Shown one piece after another: positions 9,523-20,659 of a stretch of 64,000 nt of DNA. Numbering within the stretch: position 1 is the first letter of the stretch; each line of letters opens with the position of its first letter. The stretch comes from Nitrosovibrio sp. Nv4. Its GTDB lineage: Bacteria; Pseudomonadota; Gammaproteobacteria; Burkholderiales; Nitrosomonadaceae. The notes under the pieces were generated by a model that was not told the DNA's origin, did not search any database, and saw only the letters and a list, made by a program, of their open reading frames with translations. The stretch is from the NCBI RefSeq assembly GCF_900215485.1, contig NZ_OCMZ01000002.1, positions 1,302,001 through 1,366,000 on the forward strand. The letters run 5' to 3'. The position numbers and the translations under genes were made by a program.

Positions 9523-10377
9523 TTATTGACGTAATCGTAAGGAACGATAAAGCTGCCGCGCCTCTTCTTCCTTGAGCGTATCCTTGATTTCGCGCATGAC
9601 ACTATTCATATCGACCGGGTTCTCAATTCGCTCGAAACAGCCAGTGAGGACGCTGTCCGGGCGCAGTTGACTGCTTTCGTAGAGGGACCATATCTCCCTG
9701 CCATAGTCGGTGGCCAGCAACTCGGGCGCAAAGCGGCCAAAGTACGCAGCCAGATTTTCGACGTCCCGCAGCAGCATTTTCAAAGCCTGGTTATTGGCCG
9801 CCGCGTCGATGGCCTGGGGAAGATCGATGATGACGGGGCCCGTGCTGTCGACCAGCACGTTGTACTCTGACAGATCTCCGTGAATGATCCCCGCGCAGAG
9901 CATGCGCACCACCTGTGTGATCAATATGCGGTGATATTCGCGCGACAGTTCGGCGGTGAACGTTAGATCATTGAGCCGCGGCGCGGCGTTGCCTTCGCTG
10001 TCCGTCAGCAATTCCATCAGCAGCACGCCTTCATGGAAGTTATACGGCTTGGGCACGCGAACACCCGCAGCAGCCAGACGGTACAAGGCGTCCACCTCGG
10101 CATTTTGCCAGGCTTCTTCCTGCGCTTTGCGTCCATAGCGGGTGCCTTTTTCCATGGCTCGCGCCCGACGGCTGTTTTTTACCTTGCGGCCTTCGGTGTA
10201 ATTCACGCTCTGGCGGAAGCTGCGCTTATTGGCCTCTTTGTAAACTTTCGCGCAACGTATCTCGTCACCGCAGCGCACTACATAGACAGTGGCTTCCTTG
10301 CCGCTCATCAGCTGACGGATGACCTCATCGACAAGGCCATCCTGGATCAGCGGTTCAATTCTTTTTGGGGTTTTCAT
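9523..10377 (-). CDS. RIO1-family serine protein kinase
   Basis: This is a 284-residue atypical protein kinase of the RIO family. It shows the nucleotide-binding segment SGKEATVYVV (25-34), the ATP-anchoring lysine K44 in RCAKVYKEA, the flexible-loop region KNSRRARAMEKGTRYGRKA (about 67-85), the catalytic loop IIHGDLSEYNVLV (H166, D168, N173) and the metal-binding IDLPQAID (D185). RIO1/RIO2 kinases act in ribosome maturation in archaea and eukaryotes. Bacterial members are common in proteobacteria, but their target is not established. It lies downstream of dnaJ on the same strand (about 110 bp away) and is convergent with the UPF0225 gene. Confidence 0.92.
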   Translation of the reverse strand: MKTPKRIEPLIQDGLVDEVIRQLMSGKEATVYVVRCGDEIRCAKVYKEANKRSFRQSVNYTEGRKVKNSRRARAMEKGTRYGRKAQEEAWQNAEVDALYRLAAAGVRVPKPYNFHEGVLLMELLTDSEGNAAPRLNDLTFTAELSREYHRILITQVVRMLCAGIIHGDLSEYNVLVDSTGPVIIDLPQAIDAAANNQALKMLLRDVENLAAYFGRFAPELLATDYGREIWSLYESSQLRPDSVLTGCFERIENPVDMNSVMREIKDTLKEEEARQLYRSLRLRQ

Positions 10378-10485
10378 TGATGTCGTACTACGCTCTTTGC
10401 ACGTAGCCGATATGAAGTGATACGGTCTTCCAAATCAACTTCAAGTTGCTACCGGCTGCAATTACCGCAACTGCCGGAACAAGAC

Positions 10486-11592
10486 TTACTCCGCAAAGAA
10501 TTCCCGCACCTTGTCCATCCAGGACTTGGCGCGGGGGCTATGACGGGAACCGTCTTCCTGATTGAGTGCCTCCAATTCCTGCAACAATTCCTTCTGGCGG
10601 GCGGTGAGTTTGACCGGTGTCTCCACGACCACATGACACAATAAATCGCCTTGAGCATTGCTGCGCACGCCCTTGATGCCCTTCCCACGGAGACGGAATA
10701 TTTTCCCGCTCTGGGTTTCCGGCGGTATCCTGATTTTGGCATGGCCCTCAAGCGTGGGGATTTCGATTTCCCCCCCCAGCGCGGCGGTGGTGAAACTTAC
10801 AGGCATTTCGCAGTGCAAGTCGTTGTGATCGCGCTGAAAGACCGCGTGAGGCGACAGATGGATGACAACATACAAATCCCCAGGGGGGCCATTGTTGACG
10901 CCTGCCTCGCCTTCTCCGGATAAACGGATGCGGTCACCTTCATCCACCCCGGCGGGAATTTTTACCGCCAGGGTCTTATGGTGTTTGACTCTTCCCGCGC
11001 CGCCGCATGTAATACAGGGACTCGAGATAAATTTGCCGCTGCCATGGCATTTGGGGCACGTTTGTTGAATGGAGAAAAACCCCTGCTGCATTCTTACCTG
11101 TCCATGGCCGTTACAAGTAGGACACATGACCGGCGAAGTGCCAGGTTTTGCCCCGCTGCCATGGCAGGTTCCGCACGTATCCATGGTGGGAATACGGATC
11201 TTGGTTTCCGTTCCGCGTGCGGCATGTTCCAGCGAAATTTCCAGGTTATAGCGTAGATCCGCGCCACGATAAACATTTGCGTGTCCTCCGCGCCCACCGA
11301 AGAGGTCACCGAATATGTCGCCAAATGCGTCGGCAAACCCTTGGGCGCCTGCTCCTGCCATGTTCGGATCCACGCCGGCATGTCCGTGCTGGTCATACGC
11401 GGCCCGCTTCTTCGGATCTGCAAGTATTTCGTAAGCTTCTTTTGCTTCCTTGAAGTGATCCTCCGATTTGGGATTATCCGGATTTCGGTCTGGATGGTGT
11501 TTCATCGCAAGCCTGCGATAGGCTTTTTTTATGTCCTCTTCGCTGCTGTCGCGGTCAATGCCCAGCACTTCATAGTAATCGCGTTTGCTCAT
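10486..11592 (-). CDS. dnaJ: chaperone DnaJ (Hsp40)
   Basis: DnaJ is the co-chaperone that delivers unfolded proteins to DnaK and stimulates its ATPase. The 368-residue product has a J domain (1-70, HPD at 33-35), a short Gly/Phe-rich linker ([21 protein letters not shown]) and a zinc-binding domain with the four CxxCxGxG repeats ([32 protein letters not shown]). The C-terminal substrate-binding domain follows. It is the last gene of the grpE-dnaK-dnaJ set, 144 bp after dnaK. No separate heat-shock promoter was seen just upstream, so it is probably transcribed with dnaK. Confidence 0.98.
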   Translation of the reverse strand: MSKRDYYEVLGIDRDSSEEDIKKAYRRLAMKHHPDRNPDNPKSEDHFKEAKEAYEILADPKKRAAYDQHGHAGVDPNMAGAGAQGFADAFGDIFGDLFGGRGGHANVYRGADLRYNLEISLEHAARGTETKIRIPTMDTCGTCHGSGAKPGTSPVMCPTCNGHGQVRMQQGFFSIQQTCPKCHGSGKFISSPCITCGGAGRVKHHKTLAVKIPAGVDEGDRIRLSGEGEAGVNNGPPGDLYVVIHLSPHAVFQRDHNDLHCEMPVSFTTAALGGEIEIPTLEGHAKIRIPPETQSGKIFRLRGKGIKGVRSNAQGDLLCHVVVETPVKLTARQKELLQELEALNQEDGSRHSPRAKSWMDKVREFFAE

Positions 11593-11736
11593 ATAGGTTT
11601 TCTTGAAAATTGGAAGCGTAGAGGATCATTCAACGCTCGATGCTTGCTTCTCCAATGAACGCCAAAACGCAGGATGCACCGAAGACGTTCAACCTCTTCT
11701 CCGCATCTCTGCGCTTCAGCTTTGGTGCGCCCCTGC

Positions 11737-13668
11737 TTACTTCTTGTTCTTTACTTCCTCAAACTCGGCATCCACTACTTCGCCTTCCACGGGTTTTTCG
11801 CCGCCGCCCTGCTGGCCGGACTCTGCGCCGGGCTGGGCCTGCTGGGCCTGCTCCTGGGAATACATCTTCTCCGCCAGTTTATGCGACACCTCGGCCAGTG
11901 CTTGAGTTTTGGCCTCGATGACGTCCTTGCTATCGGATTTCAATGCTTCTTCCGCATCCTTCAGCGCACCTTCTATTTTGGACTTTTCATCGTCGTCCAA
12001 TTTTTCGCCATGCTCCTTCAATGTTTTTCTCACCGAATGAATCATCGCATCGCACTGATTGCGGACGGTGACAAGCTCTACCGTTTTGTGGTCCTCCTCG
12101 GCATGCGCCTCGGCATCCTTGACCATGCGCTGCACCTCTTCATCCGACAAACCGGAGCTTGCCTGAATCTTGATTTTATTTTCCTTGCCGGTAGCCTTGT
12201 CTTTGGCCGATACGTGCAGTATGCCATTGGAGTCAATGTCGAATGCCACCTCGATTTGCGGCATGCCGCGTGGCGCGGGCGGAATGTCGCTCAGATTGAA
12301 TTGACCCAGACTCTTGTTACCGGAGGCCATCTCCCGCTCACCTTGCAGCACATGAATCGTCACCGCGGTCTGGTTTTCCTCCGCAGTCGAAAATACCTGC
12401 TGCGCCTTGGTGGGAATGGTGGTGTTTTTCTGGATCAGTTTGGTCATTACGCCGCCAAGCGTCTCGATACCCAGCGATAACGGAGTAACGTCCAGCAACA
12501 GCACGTCCTTCACTGCGCCCTGCAGCACACCGCCCTGAATGGCAGCGCCGACCGCAACCGCTTCGTCCGGATTGACGTCCTTGCGCGGTTCCTTGCCGAA
12601 AATCTCCCTGACCTTATCCTGCACCTTGGGCATACGGGTTTGTCCGCCCACCAGAATGATGTCCTCAATGTCCGATATTTTCACGCCGGCATCTTTAATT
12701 GCAATGCGGCAAGGCTCGACAGTTCGCTCTATCAGCTCTTCCACGAGGCTTTCCAGTTTGGCACGGGTAATTCTCACCGCCAGATGTTTGGGACCCGAGG
12801 CATCGGCCGTAATGTAGGGCAGGTTGACCTCGGTCTGCTGGCTGGAAGAAAGTTCGATTTTGGCTTTTTCCGCCGAATCTTTTAGCCGTTGCAGAGCGAG
12901 CATATCTTTTTTCAGGTCTATGCCGTTTTCTTTTTTGAACTCATCCACAAGATATTCGATTACGCGTGAGTCGAAATCCTCGCCACCGAGAAAAGTGTCG
13001 CCATTGGTGGCCAATACTTCGAACTGGTGCTCACCCTCCACTTCCGCGATTTCGATAATGGAAATATCGAACGTGCCGCCGCCAAGGTCATATACCGCCA
13101 CCTTCCTATCGCCTTCTTTTTTATCCATGCCGAAAGCCAGGGCCGCCGCAGTCGGCTCGTTGATGATGCGCTTGACTTCCAGGCCGGCTATGCGTCCTGC
13201 GTCCTTGGTCGCCTGCCGCTGGGAGTCGTTAAAATAGGCGGGAACGGTAATGACGGCTTCGGTCACTGGCTCACCCAGATAATCCTCGGCGGTTTTTTTC
13301 ATTTTTATCAGCACTTGTGCAGAAATTTCCGGTGGGGCAATTTTCTTGCCGCGCACTTCTATCCAGGCATCGTTGTTCTCGGCCTTGATGATGTTGTAGG
13401 GCACCATTTTGATATCCCGCTGCACCATCTCCTCATTGAAACGACGTCCGATCAGACGTTTCACCGCAAACAGAGTATTTTTGGGGTTAGTGACCGCTTG
13501 ACGTTTGGCGGATGCGCCCACCAGAATTTCACCGTCTTCCGTGTAGGCGACAATGGAAGGCGTCGTACGCGCCCCCTCCGAGTTCTCTATTACCTTGGGC
13601 TTGCCGTTCTCCATGACGGCCACACATGAATTGGTGGTGCCGAGGTCAATGCCAATAATTTTTGCCAT
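11737..13668 (-). CDS. dnaK: chaperone DnaK (Hsp70)
   Basis: DnaK is the ATP-dependent Hsp70 chaperone. The 643-residue length is standard. The N-terminal ATPase domain has [15 protein letters not shown], the second phosphate loop [13 protein letters not shown] and the adenosine loop [10 protein letters not shown]. The hydrophobic linker [16 protein letters not shown] leads to the peptide-binding domain and helical lid. The tail is Gln/Gly-rich and ends in [14 protein letters not shown], as expected. Transcription can come from grpE and also from its own sigma-32-type promoter at 13732-13759. Confidence 0.99.
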   Translation of the reverse strand: MAKIIGIDLGTTNSCVAVMENGKPKVIENSEGARTTPSIVAYTEDGEILVGASAKRQAVTNPKNTLFAVKRLIGRRFNEEMVQRDIKMVPYNIIKAENNDAWIEVRGKKIAPPEISAQVLIKMKKTAEDYLGEPVTEAVITVPAYFNDSQRQATKDAGRIAGLEVKRIINEPTAAALAFGMDKKEGDRKVAVYDLGGGTFDISIIEIAEVEGEHQFEVLATNGDTFLGGEDFDSRVIEYLVDEFKKENGIDLKKDMLALQRLKDSAEKAKIELSSSQQTEVNLPYITADASGPKHLAVRITRAKLESLVEELIERTVEPCRIAIKDAGVKISDIEDIILVGGQTRMPKVQDKVREIFGKEPRKDVNPDEAVAVGAAIQGGVLQGAVKDVLLLDVTPLSLGIETLGGVMTKLIQKNTTIPTKAQQVFSTAEENQTAVTIHVLQGEREMASGNKSLGQFNLSDIPPAPRGMPQIEVAFDIDSNGILHVSAKDKATGKENKIKIQASSGLSDEEVQRMVKDAEAHAEEDHKTVELVTVRNQCDAMIHSVRKTLKEHGEKLDDDEKSKIEGALKDAEEALKSDSKDVIEAKTQALAEVSHKLAEKMYSQEQAQQAQPGAESGQQGGGEKPVEGEVVDAEFEEVKNKK

Positions 13669-13731
13669 GATTTGATCCTTGTTAGTAGTTAGTATTGATA
13701 TTCGACTGCGCGAAATATCCGTCTGTCCCGC

Positions 13732-13759
13732 AAATGGGGGTCAAGGTTGGAATTTCAAG
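13732..13759 (-). promoter_or_regulatory. sigma-32-type heat-shock promoter for dnaK, overlapping the grpE stop
   Basis: On the minus strand CTTGAA (13759-13754) is followed by 14 nt and then CCCCATTT (13739-13732). Both elements match the known sigma-32 consensus (CTTGAA, 13-15 nt, CCCCATNT). The -35 box contains the grpE TGA stop codon. Transcription would start near 13725, giving an untranslated leader of roughly 57 nt before dnaK. The spacing is identical to that of the promoter in front of grpE. Confidence 0.72.
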
Positions 13760-14333
13760 TCTCTTTAGCCTTGGAAACCATCACCAGTGCCGGTCGAATC
13801 ACGCGGTCGTTGAGTACATAACCTTTCTGCATAACTTGCACGACGGTGTTGGGAGCGAGATCGGAGTCTACCGTAGACATTGCCTGATGCAGATGCGGAT
13901 CGAATTTCGCGCCCTGCGGATTGATCAGCTTGATATTGAATTTTTCGAAAACGGCCGTAAGCTGTTTGAGCGTAAGTTCCATTCCGCTTTTAAAATTCTC
14001 CACGGTCGCATTTTCCACCGCCAGCGCCGCTTCCAGGCTATCCATTACCGCCAGCAGCTCAGTGGAAAAATTCTCGATTGCATATTTGTGAGCGTTGGCA
14101 ATGTCAATCTGCGCACGCTTTCTTATGTTTTCCGCGTCCGCCTTGGCGCGCAGCCAGGCGTCATAATGCTCCTCAGCGTCGAGTTCAGCTTTTTTCAATA
14201 ATTGTTCCAGGCTCGGCATCGATTCCACCGCCGATTCCGCTGTCTCGTTGTCCTTGGATGGGGGCGCGCCTGTTTCATTCGTTGCTGCTGTCTGTTCAGG
14301 CTGATCTGGTTTAGGTCGGTTTACATCTGTCAT
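13755..14333 (-). CDS. grpE: nucleotide exchange factor GrpE
   Basis: GrpE releases ADP from DnaK. The product is 192 residues: an acidic, low-complexity N-terminal tail (about 1-45), a long helical dimerisation region ([32 protein letters not shown]) and the C-terminal beta domain with FDPHLHQAM and [28 protein letters not shown], the diagnostic GrpE signature. It is the first gene of the heat-shock operon and is preceded by a sigma-32-type promoter at 14361-14389. No hrcA or CIRCE element was seen, so control is probably by sigma-32 alone. Confidence 0.97.
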   Translation of the reverse strand: MTDVNRPKPDQPEQTAATNETGAPPSKDNETAESAVESMPSLEQLLKKAELDAEEHYDAWLRAKADAENIRKRAQIDIANAHKYAIENFSTELLAVMDSLEAALAVENATVENFKSGMELTLKQLTAVFEKFNIKLINPQGAKFDPHLHQAMSTVDSDLAPNTVVQVMQKGYVLNDRVIRPALVMVSKAKET

Positions 14334-14360
14334 GGGCTTCTCCTAATTTCGGTTCATGAC

Positions 14361-14389
14361 TATATCGGGACGGGTTTTCCAATTTCAAG
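14361..14389 (-). promoter_or_regulatory. sigma-32-type heat-shock promoter for grpE-dnaK-dnaJ
   Basis: On the minus strand CTTGAA (14389-14384), a 14-nt spacer and CCCGATATA (14369-14361) match the sigma-32 consensus with one mismatch in the -10. The -10 lies 28 nt upstream of the grpE ATG at 14333, leaving a leader of about 20 nt that holds an AGGAG ribosome-binding site. Confidence 0.72.
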
Positions 14390-14541
14390 TTCCGGCAGAG
14401 ATCATTGCGGATAGAGCAGGTTGTTTACCTTGAAGACATTGAATGGAAGTGTCGAGACGGTGCGGCGCCATCGCTATAAACGTGGTCCGGGCATCCCATT
14501 GACACGTGAAGGATCCAATGAAAAAAATGCAACAGCTTCAG

Positions 14542-15945
<1,404 letters not shown>

Positions 15946-16024
15946 TCACCGGCGGGAGCCATTCTAACATAGGCAGGGCATCCGCCGCATCGTCCGGACC
16001 GTGCACTGTCACGCGGAAAGCCGA

Positions 16025-16030
16025 TATAAT
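16025..16030 (+). promoter_or_regulatory. candidate -10 box of the glutathione transferase gene
   Basis: A perfect TATAAT lies 29 nt before the gene's ATG at 16060. No good -35 is seen at 16-18 nt upstream, so this is only a candidate. Confidence 0.3.
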
Positions 16031-16059
16031 GCTACCTGATAATTCCCCCAAGGTCGGCC

Positions 16060-16668
16060 ATGAAGCTTATCGGATCGCTCACTAGTCCTTATGTGCGCAA
16101 AACGCGCATCGTTCTGGCGGAAAAGCACATCGGTTACAATTTTGAACTGGAAGCTCCCTGGGATGCGGATAGCCATGTACCGGATTACAACCCGCTGGGA
16201 AAGGTGCCGATATTGATTATGGACGACGGAACCAGCCTGTTTGATTCGCGCGTGATCGTCGAATATCTCGACAATATCAATCCCGTATCCCGGCTCATTC
16301 CCGAATCCAACCGCCGGCGCATCATGGTAAAGCGTTGGGAAGCACTGGCAGACGGTATTTGCGACGCTGCCGCAGCGATGTTCCTCGAACGCAAACGCCC
16401 TGAAGCGAGCCAAAGCCCGGAATGGATTGCGCGGCAGCAAAAAAAAGTTACCAGGGGTCTGGAAGCGGCTGCCCACGAGTTAAGCGATAAGAAATGGTGC
16501 GACGCCAACATTTATACGCTGGCCGACATCGCGTTGGGGTGCTCGCTCGGTTACCTGGCTTTTCGCTTTCCTGAAATCGAATGGCGCAACACCTTTCCTA
16601 ATCTTGCCGATCTTTCCGACAGGTTGGAGAAACGGACGCCATTTATCGAAACGGTGCCTCGGGGCTGA
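16060..16668 (+). CDS. glutathione S-transferase family protein
   Basis: This is a 202-residue cytosolic-type glutathione transferase. The N-terminal thioredoxin-like domain (1-78) has the start MKLIGSLTSPYVRKTRIVLAEK, with S9 as the likely glutathione-activating residue, the cis-proline segment GKVPILIMDDG and the glutathione-contacting LFDSRVIVEYLD. The C-terminal helical domain contains the N-capping motif TLADIALGCSLGYLAFRFPE. The sequence resembles the E. coli YibF group. The substrate is unknown. The gene sits alone, divergent from purB and convergent with mnmA. Confidence 0.92.
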   Translation: MKLIGSLTSPYVRKTRIVLAEKHIGYNFELEAPWDADSHVPDYNPLGKVPILIMDDGTSLFDSRVIVEYLDNINPVSRLIPESNRRRIMVKRWEALADGICDAAAAMFLERKRPEASQSPEWIARQQKKVTRGLEAAAHELSDKKWCDANIYTLADIALGCSLGYLAFRFPEIEWRNTFPNLADLSDRLEKRTPFIETVPRG

Positions 16669-16694
16669 TCGAGCAGGCAATCATGCGAATGTAA

Positions 16695-16720
16695 AGTAGA
16701 TGGGACATGGCCCATCTACT
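16695..16720. terminator. hairpin between convergent genes (possible terminator)
   Basis: A perfect 10-bp stem (AGTAGATGGG / CCCATCTACT) with a 6-nt loop lies between the glutathione transferase and mnmA stop codons. Neither side has a real run of T, so it may act only as a weak bidirectional terminator or RNA stabiliser. Confidence 0.4.
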
Positions 16721-16763
16721 CGTGATGACTCAGCTGGCGCCGACCGCGCCGCGGAGAACCTAT

Positions 16764-17858
16764 TCAGAGATCCTGATACTCATTAGTAATAACCCCCCCG
16801 CCCAGACACACCTTACTCTCGTACACAACCACGGATTGTCCTGGTGTCACCGCCCACTGCGGTTGCGCGAATTCGATTTTGCATTTGCTGTGGTCGACAT
16901 ACGCAATCGCGCAGGGAGCATCCGTTTGACGATAACGGATCTTGGCGGCATAAACCCAGTTGCATTGAGGGGTTTGTCCACTTATCCAAGTCAGATCGGC
17001 TGCGGTGAGCGAAGGTCTGAATAGATCGGGATGATCATGGCCTTGCACTACGACCAGAATATTTCGTGCGACGTCCTTGTTTGAAACGAACCAGGGTTCG
17101 CCATCACCTTCTCTTGTTCCGCCGATGCCCAGCCCCTGCCGCTGGCCAATAGTGTAGTACATCAGGCCGTCATGCCTGCCCATGACAGCGCCAGTTGCGG
17201 TCTGTATCTCCCCTGGCTCATTCGGCAAGTAACGATTGAGGAACTCCCTGAAGGGCCGCTCCCCGATAAAACAGATTCCAGTGCTGTCTTTCTTGGAAAA
17301 ATTCGGCAATCCATAGTCCCTGGCGATCTTGCGCACATCGCGTTTGTAAAGATGGCCAATGGGAAACAAGGTTTTGGACAGCTGTGCCTGGTTCAAACGA
17401 TAGAGAAAGTAGCTCTGATCCTTGCTTCCATCTTCGCCTTTCAGTAACTGGAATATTCCGTTCGTTTCGCGTACCTGGGCATAATGACCGGTTGCAATAT
17501 GGTCGGCGCCGAGCCCGGCTGCATGGTCGAGAAATGCCTTGAACTTGATCTCGGCGTTGCATAGCACATCCGGATTCGGAGTACGTCCGGCTTTATACTC
17601 GGCGAGGAAGTGGCTGAACACGCGATCCTTATACTCAGCCGAGAAATTTACCGCTTCCAGGGGAATTCCAATAATATCCGAAACGGATGCCGCATCAAGC
17701 AGGTCCTGCCGGGAAGAGCAGTATTCGTCGGTATCATCGTCTTCCCAATTCTTCATGAAGAGGCCGATTACTTCGAACCCTTGCTGCTTCAGCAGTAATG
17801 CCGCGACGGATGAATCGACCCCGCCGGACATGCCGACTACTACTCGTGCTTTGTTCAT
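16764..17858 (-). CDS. mnmA: tRNA-specific 2-thiouridylase MnmA
   Basis: MnmA puts the 2-thio group on the wobble uridine (U34) of tRNAs for Lys, Glu and Gln, using sulfur relayed to its catalytic cysteines. The 364-residue product has the PP-loop GMSGGVDSS (9-17), the first catalytic cysteine C100 in [11 protein letters not shown] and the second, C196, in [12 protein letters not shown]. The start at 17858 ([13 protein letters not shown]) is the family start. The frame stays open 49 codons further upstream into nudJ, but that extension is not conserved. It lies 20 bp downstream of nudJ on the same strand, the order known from E. coli, so the two are probably cotranscribed. Confidence 0.97.
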   Translation of the reverse strand: MNKARVVVGMSGGVDSSVAALLLKQQGFEVIGLFMKNWEDDDTDEYCSSRQDLLDAASVSDIIGIPLEAVNFSAEYKDRVFSHFLAEYKAGRTPNPDVLCNAEIKFKAFLDHAAGLGADHIATGHYAQVRETNGIFQLLKGEDGSKDQSYFLYRLNQAQLSKTLFPIGHLYKRDVRKIARDYGLPNFSKKDSTGICFIGERPFREFLNRYLPNEPGEIQTATGAVMGRHDGLMYYTIGQRQGLGIGGTREGDGEPWFVSNKDVARNILVVVQGHDHPDLFRPSLTAADLTWISGQTPQCNWVYAAKIRYRQTDAPCAIAYVDHSKCKIEFAQPQWAVTPGQSVVVYESKVCLGGGVITNEYQDL

Positions 17859-17878
17859 GATTCCGAATTGCTCATCTT

Positions 17879-18325
17879 TTAATCGTAATGAGTAAGAATT
17901 TCCAGAGAATAGTGTTTGCCCGCCAGATGATCTTCGATACATCTCATCACCAGCGGACTCCGGTGGCAATAGGTCATCTGTCGGATTTCCTCGACGCCAA
18001 ACCATCCGGCGCGCACTATGCCCGTATCCAGCGCTCTATCCGGATCATGATCGACGACAGAACCGGTAAAAGCAAAGCGGATAAAGGTAACGTTCTCGGC
18101 CAGGGAGTGCCAGTGATAAATGCCTAGCACTGATTGCGGGACAAAAGTGTAGCCCGTTTCTTCCAGAGTTTCCCGAATGGCGGCACTGATAATGGATTCG
18201 CCTGGTTCCAGATGGCCCGCTGGCTGGTTGAACAGTATACCGCTGCTGGTTTGTTCCTCAACCAGCAGATATTGCCCGCCCTTCTCGACGACCGCTGCAA
18301 CCGTGACATTGGGTTTCCAGATCAT
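17879..18325 (-). CDS. nudJ: Nudix hydrolase NudJ (HMP-PP phosphatase type)
   Basis: This 148-residue Nudix protein starts [25 protein letters not shown], closely like E. coli NudJ (YmfB), which hydrolyses the thiamine precursor HMP-PP and nucleoside di- and triphosphates. The Nudix box is complete ([11 protein letters not shown]...RETLEETGY, about residues 37-59), followed by the LGIYHWHSL and FIRFAFTG strands. The gene order nudJ-mnmA supports the assignment. Its upstream region is shared with the divergent icd gene. Confidence 0.92.
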   Translation of the reverse strand: MIWKPNVTVAAVVEKGGQYLLVEEQTSSGILFNQPAGHLEPGESIISAAIRETLEETGYTFVPQSVLGIYHWHSLAENVTFIRFAFTGSVVDHDPDRALDTGIVRAGWFGVEEIRQMTYCHRSPLVMRCIEDHLAGKHYSLEILTHYD

Positions 18326-18411
18326 GATTCTGTGCAGTTTGCCGTTACGTAATTAATTGAGAGTAAACGAGTGCCGAGGAGCGCAAACGAATGCAGGAAC
18401 GAATCTTATCG

Positions 18412-18417
18412 TATAAT
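18412..18417 (+). promoter_or_regulatory. candidate -10 box of icd
   Basis: TATAAT lies 55 nt before the icd ATG. The expected -35 position holds no close match to TTGACA, so an activator-dependent or weak promoter is the most that can be said. The ribosome-binding site GGGAGA lies just before the ATG at 18472. Confidence 0.33.
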
Positions 18418-18471
18418 CGGCAGCTTCGCCGCCAGTGATTCTTATTCGCTTGACAACTCTCGGGAGATACC

Positions 18472-19725
18472 ATGTACCAGCACATCAGCATACCAGCCGA
18501 AGGAACAAAAATCCGCGTAAATGCAGATTTTTCCCTGAGTGTGCCGGATAACCCCGTTATCCCCTGTATCGAAGGTGATGGTATTGGCGTGGACATTACG
18601 CCCGTCATGAAGAAAGTGGTGGATTCCGCGGTCGAACTGGCTTATGGCGGCAAACGCAAGATTTTCTGGATGGAAATTTATGCCGGCGAGAAAGCCACTC
18701 GCGTTTACGGTGAAAACGTCTGGCTGCCCGATGAAACACTGCAGGCGGCACGGGAATATGTTGTCTCCATCAAGGGCCCGCTAACTACCCCGGTGGGCGG
18801 AGGTATTCGATCCATCAACGTGGCTTTACGTCAGGAGTTGGATTTGTACGTATGTCTGCGGCCGGTCCGCTATTTTCAGGGAGTGCCAAGTCCGGTAAAA
18901 AATCCGGAAAAAACCGATATGGTGATTTTTCGCGAGAACTCCGAAGACATTTATGCCGGGATCGAGTGGGAAGCCGAGTCGGTGAATGCAAGAAAGATCA
19001 TTAATTTTTTAACGACGGATATGGGCGTCACGAAGATACGCTTCCCGCAAACATCGGGAATCGGTATCAAGCCCGTATCCAGAGAGGGTACTGAGCGTCT
19101 GGTACGCAAGGCCATACAGTACGCTATAGAGAATAATCGCCGCTCGGTCACCCTGGTGCACAAGGGCAATATCATGAAATTTACCGAGGGTGCATTCAAA
19201 AACTGGGGCTACGAACTGGCTGCCCGAGAATTTGGAGCTGGCATGCTTGATGGTGGTCCCTGGATGAAGTTGCCCGAAGACAAGGGAGGGGTCATCATCA
19301 AGGATGTGATCGCTGACGCTTTCCTGCAACAGATCTTGTTGCGTCCCGAGGAATACGACGTGATTGCCACGCTGAATCTGAACGGTGACTACATTTCCGA
19401 CGCCTTGGCGGCGCAAGTTGGTGGTATCGGGATAGCGCCCGGCGCAAACCTCAGCGATTCGATTGCAATTTTCGAGGCAACCCACGGTACTGCGCCAAAA
19501 TACGCGGGCAAGGATCAGGTTAATCCGGGATCGATCATTCTGTCGGCAGAGATGATGCTGCGACACATGGGCTGGATAGAGGCTGCCGAGCTGATTACCA
19601 GTGCTATGGAAAAAACGATCCAGGACAAAATCGTGACTTATGACTTTGCACGGCAGATGCCCCACGCGCAGAAGGTCTCATGTTCGGCATTCGGTCAGGC
19701 ACTGATCGAACATATGCCTGCTTGA
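18472..19725 (+). CDS. icd: NADP-dependent isocitrate dehydrogenase
   Basis: Icd oxidises isocitrate to 2-oxoglutarate in the TCA cycle. The 417-residue length and the order of motifs match the E. coli-type homodimeric enzyme: [23 protein letters not shown], the phosphorylatable-loop region [52 protein letters not shown], and [28 protein letters not shown]. The cofactor-binding segment [20 protein letters not shown] is present. The tail YDFARQM also fits. The NADP preference is inferred from similarity to the E. coli enzyme. It is convergent with the cold-shock gene. Confidence 0.97.
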   Translation: MYQHISIPAEGTKIRVNADFSLSVPDNPVIPCIEGDGIGVDITPVMKKVVDSAVELAYGGKRKIFWMEIYAGEKATRVYGENVWLPDETLQAAREYVVSIKGPLTTPVGGGIRSINVALRQELDLYVCLRPVRYFQGVPSPVKNPEKTDMVIFRENSEDIYAGIEWEAESVNARKIINFLTTDMGVTKIRFPQTSGIGIKPVSREGTERLVRKAIQYAIENNRRSVTLVHKGNIMKFTEGAFKNWGYELAAREFGAGMLDGGPWMKLPEDKGGVIIKDVIADAFLQQILLRPEEYDVIATLNLNGDYISDALAAQVGGIGIAPGANLSDSIAIFEATHGTAPKYAGKDQVNPGSIILSAEMMLRHMGWIEAAELITSAMEKTIQDKIVTYDFARQMPHAQKVSCSAFGQALIEHMPA

Positions 19726-19749
19726 TTTCTGCATGAAAAAACGAAAAAA

Positions 19750-19775
19750 CCCCTTGCCGACTTTCCGGCAAGGGG
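19750..19775 (-). terminator. rho-independent terminator of the cold-shock gene
   Basis: A 10-bp GC-rich stem (CCCCTTGCCG / CGGCAAGGGG) with a 6-nt loop is followed on the minus strand by two T runs (complement of the A-rich stretch just before 19750). It lies 62 bp beyond the cold-shock stop. On the plus strand there is no T run, so its use by icd would be weaker. Confidence 0.75.
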
Positions 19776-19837
19776 TGTGTATAATTCTGTAATAGGATTA
19801 CAGTCTGACCACGGCTAGCCGTGCCAGAATGGAATCG

Positions 19838-20041
19838 TTAAGCAGACTGAATGTTTGATGCCTGTTTGCCCTTGGGACCTTGAGTAACTTCAAAGCTCAC
19901 TTTTTGACCTTCTTTGAGAGTTTTGAATCCGGACATATTGATAGCGGAGAAGTGAGCGAATAAATCTTCACTGCCGTCATCGGGGGTAATGAAACCAAAA
20001 CCTTTTGAGTCATTGAACCATTTTACTGTACCAGTTGCCAT
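19838..20041 (-). CDS. cold-shock domain protein (CspA family)
   Basis: This 67-residue single cold-shock domain is an RNA/DNA-binding beta barrel that melts RNA secondary structure. RNP1 ([11 protein letters not shown]) and RNP2 (LFAHFSAI) are intact, starting [12 protein letters not shown]. It is expressed from its own promoter at 20155-20183 with a leader of about 107 nt, long leaders being common for these genes. It ends at a strong terminator. Which member (cold-induced or constitutive) cannot be told from sequence. Confidence 0.97.
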   Translation of the reverse strand: MATGTVKWFNDSKGFGFITPDDGSEDLFAHFSAINMSGFKTLKEGQKVSFEVTQGPKGKQASNIQSA

Positions 20042-20154
20042 TATTGCTTCCTATATGAAAAAACGGGCCGGAAACCCGAACACTGTTTGAGTTTCAAGAC
20101 CGCAAACGGCTGTAACCGGTACTGCAGAGAACTTGAAGCCAAACGCCAAGAGCT

Positions 20155-20183
20155 GTTTTACGCAAATCCGGTGTCCAAGTCAA
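20155..20183 (-). promoter_or_regulatory. candidate promoter of the cold-shock gene
   Basis: On the minus strand TTGACT (20183-20178), a 17-nt spacer and TAAAAC (20160-20155) fit a sigma-70 promoter. The start would be near 20148, giving a leader of about 107 nt. The leader contains short GC stems (for example ACGGGCCGGAAACCCG) and ends with AGGAAG before the ATG. Confidence 0.45.
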
Positions 20184-20327
20184 GTAGCGTGCGCAGTTAT
20201 TTTACAGAAATGCAACAGAATAATTTTCTAAAGGTACTTGAATAATTCGACGTAATCATCAAATATTAAGTAATGGAAATGGACTGAATGTGCAGAGGCT
20301 GGTCCGGTTGCGTTTGCGCTCTAACTG

Positions 20328-20657
20328 ATGAACAGCGAGACAGGAGAGATGAAGGCAGGAAATCATGGAGATGTTGTACTGGAGGCCAAAAAGAGTAAAC
20401 TCAAGCCACCGCCAATGTTCAAGGTGATCTTGCTGAATGATGATTTCACCCCTATGGATTTCGTGGTGGCCGTGTTACAGATTTTTTTTTCCAAGAATCG
20501 AGAACAGGCAACGCAAATCATGCTCAAAGTACATATGGATGGAGCGGGAATATGTGGAGTTTATCCCAACGATGTGGCTACCACCAAGGTTGAACAGGTG
20601 GTCGCATTTGCGAGGCAGCATCAACATCCGCTAAGGTGCGTGATGGAGGAGACCTGA
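20328..20657 (+). CDS. clpS: ClpS adaptor protein
   Basis: ClpS hands N-end-rule substrates to ClpA for degradation by ClpP. The product is 109 residues with a disordered basic N-terminal tail (1-30) and the conserved core: [24 protein letters not shown], whose acidic pair contacts the substrate amino terminus, and [24 protein letters not shown]. The ATG at 20328 is used; the ATG seven codons later is an alternative. It is followed at once by clpA, with 2 bp between stop and start, the classical pair. Confidence 0.96.
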   Translation: MNSETGEMKAGNHGDVVLEAKKSKLKPPPMFKVILLNDDFTPMDFVVAVLQIFFSKNREQATQIMLKVHMDGAGICGVYPNDVATTKVEQVVAFARQHQHPLRCVMEET

Positions 20658-20659
20658 AA

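Noticed and set aside
11674-12480. 268-codon plus-strand ORF opposite dnaK
   Set aside because: Runs antisense through the dnaK C-terminal half; hydrophobic and Leu-rich only because of the opposite-strand codons.
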